This document shows, piece by piece, positions 41,001 through 46,891 of a stretch of DNA of 46,891 nucleotides. Source of the stretch: Vulcanimicrobiota bacterium (GTDB lineage: Bacteria > Vulcanimicrobiota > JAJTBE01). Location: the NCBI GenBank assembly GCA_021107945.1, contig JAIORV010000111.1, positions 1 to 46,891 of the forward strand, in the 5' to 3' direction. Numbering within the stretch: position 1 is the first letter of the stretch; each line of letters starts with the position of its first letter. Position numbers and translations under genes: made by a program. Below the pieces are notes generated by a model. The model worked only from the letters and a program-made list of their open reading frames with translations, made no database searches and was not told the origin of the DNA.

Positions 41001-42492
41001 CCACAGGGGGGCTGTTTTTCTTAATAAAATTTGCATGCCTGTTTTTGCAAAACATTGTGTATCTGTCGGGCTTCTCGTTCTGAAAATATGCGCCTGAATA
41101 ACTGTCATCTCCGGAATATGGGCATGTGGGAATTGTGAGTAGGTACATGGGGGTAACTTTTTTCAATGATGTGGGGTAATGTCCTGAATTATCTGTGGCG
41201 TACATTTCTAAAGCTGTGCCAATATTCCTAAAATTATTCTGGCATTGTTCAAATTGTTTCTGCCCGATATGTTTTGACAGGATAGGGGAAAAAACAAGAA
41301 AGATAATAAAGAGTATGCCCGCCATCACGCTGACCGCAATTATAAAGGTAAGGTTGATTCGTTTTTTTTGAATTATCCATGTATGCGCAAGGATAAGTGT
41401 AAGGATAACCCAAGATCCTGCAAAACCAAGAATAACTCTCTCATATCGAATAATTGGGATAACCGGGATAATAAAAGCTCCTGAGGATGTATTTCTCAGA
41501 ATTATATCATCCTCAATTTTATCATTGGAAATTCGAAGAGTAAGCACTGTAAGCTTTTCCGGAACATCAGGAGTCACCCTTATAGCTTCCTTACCCTTAC
41601 CCTTCTTCTTATCTGTCAGGCTCGAAGAGTCTCCATGCCATATCCTGTATAATCCCTCGGCTCCTTTCTCGCCGTCGGAAAAAACATAGAGATTAAGGTG
41701 AGTAGTCCCTTCTTCGATGGATGTCATCTTCATCGGATATATCGGGACATTCGACTTGAAAGAAAATTTAATCGGATGAAGAGAATCTGCCCCTTCAGAA
41801 TTATTAACTTTCATAGCGACAAAAAACCACTTCTTTTTGATGTAGAAATTAACAACATCCTTTCCTTTTTCCGGAAAGAAGAACCGGTTGTCTTTAAGCC
41901 ATTTCAAGAGAGAAGCCGGGTCGTCGGCGGACAGGATTGCAATATCGAAAGCTCCTACAACTTTTCTCTCATACACAATGACAGGATGTGCTCCCCCAAC
42001 TTCTCTTTGTGCATTATCTTCCCCACGGGCCAATAATCCAGAATAGGTATCATAGAAGATTAGTGCGAAGTGGGAGAATAATTTATTGAATGCCCTGTTC
42101 GATATTTCCGGGAAAAGCTTCTCATCCTCCTTTTCCACCTTTGGATATGCCGGCATGGGCACAATCCAGGCAAATTCCTTATCCATCAACGGAGGAACTT
42201 CGATGATGAGTGTTTCCTCGCCATTCTTATGAGAAATAATCGCTTGTTGGGTCGGTGAGGTATATGTGTATAAAGCCTGCCATGATTCGCTGTCAATACA
42301 TCTTTCATAAACCCTCATCATTTCTGTAGGATACTTGATTGAGGAGGAGGCGGGTATTACTCTTTCTCTCCCGTGAAAAGTACTGCCAGACATTGATTTT
42401 ACTCTGCATCCGTCAGCAAATACCGGATTTCCTGACAGGATTACAAGGATTATAAGAATAAATGGGATTGCAATTTTATTTATCTTCATCAT
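40951..42492 (-). CDS. DUF2330-like secreted/membrane protein with pseudopilin-like C-terminal segment
   Basis: A signal peptide (about 1-27, ending VFAD) precedes a large extracytoplasmic domain typical of DUF2330 proteins (ESWQALYTYTSPTQQAIISHKNGEETLIIEVP, FAWIVPMPAYPKVE, FYIKKKWFFVAMKV). Two helices follow (about 356-376 and 386-408). The remaining 100 residues read FEQCQNNFRNIGTALEMYATDNSGHYP then YLLTIPTCPYSG, the pattern of type II secretion/pilin pseudopilin C-terminal domains, where the Asn-Ile/Leu-Tyr pattern and Cys/Pro turn recur. The last 18 codons run into the decayed XRE sequence in another frame, so the authentic C-terminus may have been shorter. Function unknown; the gene is 69 bases downstream of the PP2C gene. 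Confidence 0.75.
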   Translation of the reverse strand: MMKINKIAIPFILIILVILSGNPVFADGCRVKSMSGSTFHGRERVIPASSSIKYPTEMMRVYERCIDSESWQALYTYTSPTQQAIISHKNGEETLIIEVPPLMDKEFAWIVPMPAYPKVEKEDEKLFPEISNRAFNKLFSHFALIFYDTYSGLLARGEDNAQREVGGAHPVIVYERKVVGAFDIAILSADDPASLLKWLKDNRFFFPEKGKDVVNFYIKKKWFFVAMKVNNSEGADSLHPIKFSFKSNVPIYPMKMTSIEEGTTHLNLYVFSDGEKGAEGLYRIWHGDSSSLTDKKKGKGKEAIRVTPDVPEKLTVLTLRISNDKIEDDIILRNTSSGAFIIPVIPIIRYERVILGFAGSWVILTLILAHTWIIQKKRINLTFIIAVSVMAGILFIIFLVFSPILSKHIGQKQFEQCQNNFRNIGTALEMYATDNSGHYPTSLKKVTPMYLLTIPTCPYSGDDSYSGAYFQNEKPDRYTMFCKNRHANFIKKNSPPVVFPRCGEKRIILDNGG

Positions 42493-42561
42493 TGAATATG
42501 CCTCTTCTTGATATTATCCAAAAGAATTTATGTTTTCATGGAAATAAAATGAGTGAAATTA

Positions 42562-45500
42562 TCAAACCCTCACAACCAACAGCGAGAAATCGTCCGTTAT
42601 TTTTCTTCTTGTGAATTTCTGGACGTTTGTGTGGATTTTGTTCGCCAGAGCCTGGGCGTTCAGGTGGAAGTTGTTGCTGACGAGCTCGACAAGCCTGTCT
42701 GTCCCGAAGAATTCGCCCGATCTTGCTCTTGCCTCGGTAATGCCGTCTGTATATAGAAGAAGGATATCCCCCCTGTGAATTTTATATAGTTTTTCTTTGT
42801 AAGTGGTATCTGGAAAAATGCCTATTGGAATATTGCTTTGATCGTTGAGGACCAATGCTTCTTTCTCGTGATTATCCCAGATGATAAGCGGCTCATGGCC
42901 TGCGGAGGCGCATATCATTTCATCTGCCTCCATATCGAGATCCATATATAAAATGCTGATGAATTTATCTTCGCTGGTTTCCTCTTCCATCATCTGGTTG
43001 AGCAGGGTGAGTATTTCCGAGGGTGAATAATCGGCCTTTGCATATGAGCGCAGTATATATTTCGCTCTTGCATTGTATATCGCCGCCCCTGTCCCCTTGC
43101 CCGACACGTCGGAGATAACAAGACCGTACCTTTTTTCTGATACGGGAATTACCTCAAAATAGTCGCCGGAGAGGATTTCCGAGGGGATGTAAATACTCCC
43201 TACATCAATGTCATCATACGACATCTCTTTCTGTGGCATAAGGTTTTGCCGGATAATCTGGGCGATGTTATATTGCTCGTTGTAGAGTCTGGCGTTTTCA
43301 ATCGCCACCGCCGCCTGGTTAGCAAGAGTTGAAAGAAGGTTAATCTCGTTGTTTGAGAAATGAAATATCGGTTTCTTGTATATGTTAAGAAGCCCGAGAA
43401 CTCTTCCCCTGGACTTTAACGGCACAGAAAGGATCGTTTTCAGTCCGTCTCTCTTAACTCTGCTCGGAAACTTGTAAGGTGAATCTGTATCTTCCTCATT
43501 GTGAAGTATCATGGGTCTTCCTGTTTTTGCGGCAATCCCGGCAATCCCGGCTCCCACCTTGATTGTCTCTCCCCGGTGATATTTGCCCAGTCCGTTGGTT
43601 TTTATTATTTCCAGCACCTGGTTTTGCTCATCCAGGTTCATAATGGAAACCGCATCGGCATTCATAACTTTCTTTACAGAGGAGCATACACCGTCAAGCA
43701 CTTTGTCCAGGTTGAGAGTTGAAGTGATTGACTTGCCCACCTCAAACACTGTCGCCAATTCTCTTACCTTGTTCTTGATAATAAGGTGAAGTCTGGCGTT
43801 TTCAACGGCGATAGCCGACTGATTAGCAAAACTCCTCAGAAGCCTGATCTCCTGTCCGTCAAACCTGTCATTCTCAATACAGAAGCAGTTAAGAACTCCC
43901 ACCACCCTTTTTCTTGCAATAAGTGGAACGGATATATATCCGCCCTTGGAAGCATGTGAGAGAGTTTCATATATAAGGGGATCCTCTCCCTCCACTTTTG
44001 AGGACACGTAATATGTGAGAGACCTTTTCCTTTTTGCCGTTTTTGTTGAAATGAGCTTCTGAAACTCCGGGTCTGCAAGCTCCCCCACAAGTCCCCTTGA
44101 AGCCCTGAGAACATATTCTTTCCTGCCCTCGTCAAGAGTGAGAATTGAAGCGGCAGGCACATCGATAAGATGAGAGACCTTATCCACCACGAGTTCAAAA
44201 ACCTTCGGGAGGCTTAATGTACCGGTAACCGCGGTGGATACCTGATGAAGTGCTTTTAATTGATCAAGGTTCATCTCGAGTTGCTCCACCAGTTTGGCTC
44301 TTTGAGCCGCCGATGCAATCTGGATGGAAAGTGTCATTACGAGTCTTATCTGTGATTCGGTAAACGAGTGGGATATTCTGGAATCATCGAGGTATATAAG
44401 CCCGGTAAGCTGCTCTTTTGTGAAAAGAGGCACCATAATGCATGAGCTTGTGGGGAAAACCATGAAAAACGGCTCCAGCGCGGGGCAGTTGTCCGGTGCG
44501 CCGGAGAGTAACAATGGCTTGCCCTGGATCAATTCTCCCCAGAGATGATCGGCGATCTCATCAATAGGGATCTTGTAATAAGAAAACAGGTCTCTTTGAT
44601 CTTCCGAGAGTCCTTTCTCGGCGGCAACTTGCAGCTCGAGTTTTTTAAAATCCAACAGCATGATCAGGCATCGGTCAACACCTGCCACACGTGTAAGCTG
44701 CTCCGTGCTTTGTCGCAGGACTTCGTCAAGGTTGACACTTTCCCTTATGGATTTTGCCGCCTGGTAAAGCGCCATAGCTTCACGCGCTTTTTTCTGCTCA
44801 TGCTCGAATAGTCTTGCATTATCAATGGCAAGAGCGGCGTGTTCGGCAAAGATTGTGAGCATCTCCACCTCTTCGGGGGTGAATTCCCTCTCCCGGCTGT
44901 CCAGGATATTGAGCATTCCCTTGACCTCACCTTTTCTTTCCATAGGGATGCCCAGGTACGAGTTGATCTCACCGGCCGCCAATTTTTTTCGTAAATATTC
45001 TTCCGATGTATATGCAGTCAAGCTTCTATCGAGAGTTCCCCTTTTAAACTCGGCGTCGTCGTCCCTCTCATCTTTTTCCCTGTCTTCATATCCCATTGCA
45101 ATGTACCGGGTCAATTTCTTATTCTCAATCAGGTATATGCTCCCGGCGTCGGAATGTGTCAGGTGAATGGAAAGCTCCACGATGATTTTTAGAAGTTGTT
45201 TTAAGTTGAACCCGGTTGAAAGCGCCGTCCCCAGGCGGATAAAATAAGATTTCATCTCTTCCCTGGATCGTTCAAGGGTATGGGCTTTTTTCTGACTGAT
45301 ATTATAAAGTCTCGCAATTTCAACTAATAGTGATATTTCTGATGCCAGAGCTTCTGCGAATTCAACTTCCTTTTTTCTGAAAATCCTTCTCTCTTTTTTT
45401 ACCATCAAATGCATACAACCTATTATCCTGTCCCCGACTTTGAGAGGAACCGACAACAGCGACTTAATATCCAGGTCATTAATTTGTACCTGATACAATC

Positions 45501-46359
45501 TTTTATCATTCTTTGCGTCATAGGAAAAAAAAGTTTTCCCCGTATGCGCCACAATACCCGTCGATCCCTTGTCGGGGATAATCTCACCGGAGAAGATCCG
45601 GTCATCATATTCACTGTTCGTGGCAAATGTCTTTATAAATTGCCTTCTGTCATCCCAAAGGGCAATGGCGCATCTCTCAACGTCGAAGGCCGCCGAAACC
45701 CTGTCAACTATATTGAGAAGCAATTCTTTCAAGCTTATTTTATCAGAAACATGCCGGGCAAGATCCGATACAAAGTTTACCACCCGGGAAAACTTAAGAT
45801 CCTGCTCTTCCCTGAGCATTTCTTCATTATATATATCAGAGAGAACGGATAATTTTTCAATAGCGCGTTCGAATGTGAGATCATCCAGGATAGACGTCTT
45901 TTTATATGTTTCATTTATCTCATCATATGGAATATCAAAGTCTTTGGTTAATTCGCGGGGTAGTTCCTTGCCATTCCCGGAGAAGGAATGCCCTCCTATC
46001 ACATACACAAGAGTGTCATTCTGCTTTGACTTGAGAGGAAGTACAAACGCTTTCAACTTGAACGGGCATTCTTCAACCTGTTTCTCATGCGTGGTAACGG
46101 CCTTTTCGAACAATTTGTTGTGAAAATCGAAGCACATTCGAATAATGGAGTCCGGTGCATTCCCGGAACAAATACTGTAACAGAACTCATTTAAATTAAA
46201 AGGTGGGGAAACCTGCTCTTTTTCTGATGAAAAAAGAGCAAGAGAGAGACCTGTGAGATCCGCTACCGTTTCCATCAGTGAAAGACATCCCTGCTGACAG
46301 AAAATCTGATAGTCGGGATCACTTCTATGGCTTATTTCCTGTGGGAAAAGGTATGCCAT
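42562..46359 (-). CDS. PocR-GAF(5)-PP2C sensor phosphatase
   Basis: Large cytoplasmic signalling protein (1265 residues). An N-terminal PocR-like ligand domain (about 10-135; HRSDPDYQIFCQQGCL, then IRMCFDFHNKLFEKAV and VYVIGGHSFSG) is followed by five GAF domains (about 195-355, 370-520, 530-695, 700-870 and 880-1035), each ending near an ALAIDNARL-like helix. The C-terminal SpoIIE/RsbU-type PP2C domain (about 1040-1265) has SGDYFE, VISDVSGKGTGAA, SAGHEPLI, YTDGITEAR and ITDDFSLLVV, all metal-binding and catalytic motifs retained. Proteins of this type dephosphorylate anti-sigma-factor antagonists. No partner STAS or switch kinase is in the window. AGAGGT precedes the ATG. Confidence 0.9.
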   Translation of the reverse strand: MAYLFPQEISHRSDPDYQIFCQQGCLSLMETVADLTGLSLALFSSEKEQVSPPFNLNEFCYSICSGNAPDSIIRMCFDFHNKLFEKAVTTHEKQVEECPFKLKAFVLPLKSKQNDTLVYVIGGHSFSGNGKELPRELTKDFDIPYDEINETYKKTSILDDLTFERAIEKLSVLSDIYNEEMLREEQDLKFSRVVNFVSDLARHVSDKISLKELLLNIVDRVSAAFDVERCAIALWDDRRQFIKTFATNSEYDDRIFSGEIIPDKGSTGIVAHTGKTFFSYDAKNDKRLYQVQINDLDIKSLLSVPLKVGDRIIGCMHLMVKKERRIFRKKEVEFAEALASEISLLVEIARLYNISQKKAHTLERSREEMKSYFIRLGTALSTGFNLKQLLKIIVELSIHLTHSDAGSIYLIENKKLTRYIAMGYEDREKDERDDDAEFKRGTLDRSLTAYTSEEYLRKKLAAGEINSYLGIPMERKGEVKGMLNILDSREREFTPEEVEMLTIFAEHAALAIDNARLFEHEQKKAREAMALYQAAKSIRESVNLDEVLRQSTEQLTRVAGVDRCLIMLLDFKKLELQVAAEKGLSEDQRDLFSYYKIPIDEIADHLWGELIQGKPLLLSGAPDNCPALEPFFMVFPTSSCIMVPLFTKEQLTGLIYLDDSRISHSFTESQIRLVMTLSIQIASAAQRAKLVEQLEMNLDQLKALHQVSTAVTGTLSLPKVFELVVDKVSHLIDVPAASILTLDEGRKEYVLRASRGLVGELADPEFQKLISTKTAKRKRSLTYYVSSKVEGEDPLIYETLSHASKGGYISVPLIARKRVVGVLNCFCIENDRFDGQEIRLLRSFANQSAIAVENARLHLIIKNKVRELATVFEVGKSITSTLNLDKVLDGVCSSVKKVMNADAVSIMNLDEQNQVLEIIKTNGLGKYHRGETIKVGAGIAGIAAKTGRPMILHNEEDTDSPYKFPSRVKRDGLKTILSVPLKSRGRVLGLLNIYKKPIFHFSNNEINLLSTLANQAAVAIENARLYNEQYNIAQIIRQNLMPQKEMSYDDIDVGSIYIPSEILSGDYFEVIPVSEKRYGLVISDVSGKGTGAAIYNARAKYILRSYAKADYSPSEILTLLNQMMEEETSEDKFISILYMDLDMEADEMICASAGHEPLIIWDNHEKEALVLNDQSNIPIGIFPDTTYKEKLYKIHRGDILLLYTDGITEARARSGEFFGTDRLVELVSNNFHLNAQALANKIHTNVQKFTRRKITDDFSLLVVRV

Positions 46360-46385
46360 TAAGTAAACCTCTGGAATATTTTTTT

Positions 46386-46417
46386 AAAACAAAAAGGGTT
46401 CTCAATAATGGAACCCC
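46386..46417 (-). terminator. Terminator-like hairpin in the PP2C gene leader
   Basis: On the minus strand GGGTTC and GAACCC (complement of 46411-46416 and 46396-46401) form a 6-bp stem with a 9-base loop, followed by TTTTT then GTTTT. It lies about 32 bases before the start of the PP2C gene, leaving no room for a promoter downstream, so it could be an attenuator or the terminator of a gene beyond the window. Confidence 0.5.
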
Positions 46418-46718
46418 AAGTATAAGGCTGATCTTGGACACAAAAACCTTTTTAAATAATAACCCCTCAATACCCGATAAATCCTTCCAAAATATATAAT
46501 TATAACTGCCAATAATGTTGTTGTTATTGGACTTTTGCAGAATAATTCGATAAAATTATACTCCATCCAATTTGATTTGTCAAATGGGATAAATACAAAA
46601 ACCCCGGATAAGCCAAATTAAATACTCACATTTCGCACATGTGAATTTGTTAAGAAGTAATAGAATTTATTTCAAGTGCCTTAAGGTGATAACAGGCGTT
46701 ATAAGGGGTTTAAGACAA

Positions 46719-46873
46719 CACCACAATTTATTGTGGTGAATTGAGCGTAAACCCCACCACTACAGCGTCCCAACCACTTCAGTGGTTTATATCATCAAAA
46801 AACCGTTGAAACGGTTAAATTGAGGTGGGAGGTAGATTTTATAGGCTTCTAACCACCCGATTAAAATCGGGTG
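46719..46873. repeat. Cluster of four palindromic hairpins at the window edge
   Basis: CACCACAATTTATTGTGGTG (46719-46738), AACCACTTCAGTGGTT (46772-46787), AACCGTTGAAACGGTT (46801-46816) and CACCCGATTAAAATCGGGTG (46854-46873) are perfect palindromes. Their centres are TTTA, TTCA, TGAA and TAAA. The gap 46418-46718 is AT-rich and contains a CCAATAA/TTATTGG stem near 46510-46533. No gene is visible in the 46360-46891 gap. Confidence 0.85.
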
Positions 46874-46891
46874 TTGTCTGTTCGCCCGGCA

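Overview
The window carries about 36 protein-coding genes on both strands in mostly short, unrelated transcription units, separated by intergenic DNA packed with short hairpins and mosaic repeats. Nothing looks like rRNA, tRNA, CRISPR or an intact transposon. The gene set suggests an uncultivated, envelope-bearing bacterium tolerant of, or living in, anoxic settings: rubrerythrin beside a flavin reductase-rubredoxin fusion, bacillithiol synthesis (BshA), a bacterial microcompartment shell protein, lipoproteins, a multi-GAF/PP2C signalling protein and a thioredoxin reductase with extra redox domains. The phylum cannot be fixed from sequence alone. A candidate-phylum affiliation (for example Eremiobacterota/Xenobia-like or Riflebacteria-like) is only a guess based on Gly/Ala/Pro-rich proteins and repeat-rich intergenic DNA.

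Layout. 1-4624: CapD/FlaA1-type nucleotide-sugar dehydratase, a Phd/PIN toxin-antitoxin pair with a clear promoter, and a GT-C glycosyltransferase. 4625-7581: a 202-bp structured repeat, an orphan tandem-BMC shell protein, RNase HI with an apparent C-terminal hybrid-binding domain, and bshA. 7970-9348: an unusual large protein followed by a HicA-like protein. 9467-15723 (minus strand): Hrb-like flavoprotein, rubrerythrin, and a tight clpB / small membrane protein / Na+-symporter cluster whose symporter has an FHA-like insertion. 16027-20900: ispF, mtaB, rluD, a polysaccharide deacetylase and a membrane-anchored helical protein. 21202-28256: ABC-2 permease, membrane spermidine-synthase-like protein, PH-like membrane protein, priA, and a ThiT-like S component. 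28562-36587: an eight-repeat PQQ-type propeller lipoprotein, then the most unusual region (below), then a glycosidase-like lipoprotein. 36966-46359: thioredoxin reductase fusion, the second copy of the 202-bp repeat, mtnA, a DUF2330 protein with a pseudopilin-like tail, and a 1265-residue PocR-GAF(5)-PP2C protein.

The strongest candidate for an undescribed system is 29973-34435. Two divergently transcribed genes encode proteins of the same plan: basic N-terminus, Lys/Glu coiled coil with a shared GDY-containing motif, Pro/Ala/Gly linker, then different peptidoglycan-hydrolase-like domains (Cys/His amidase type in one, lysozyme/glucosaminidase type in the other). Neither has a signal peptide. 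Between them lie two face-to-face sigma-70-like promoters flanking four TGTTAAC boxes spaced 20, 20 and 21 bp. Two uncharacterised genes follow on the minus strand, one with an ISL3-transposase-type zinc finger but no recognisable transposase core. This looks like a coregulated family of exported effectors or lysins with swappable C-termini.

A second theme is the repeats: about 18 palindromes whose arms differ but whose centre is nearly always T[G/A]AA (or its complement), a 202-bp inverted pair, a 62-bp triple tandem repeat, and a CTCTG-rich motif that tends to sit just upstream of plus-strand genes.
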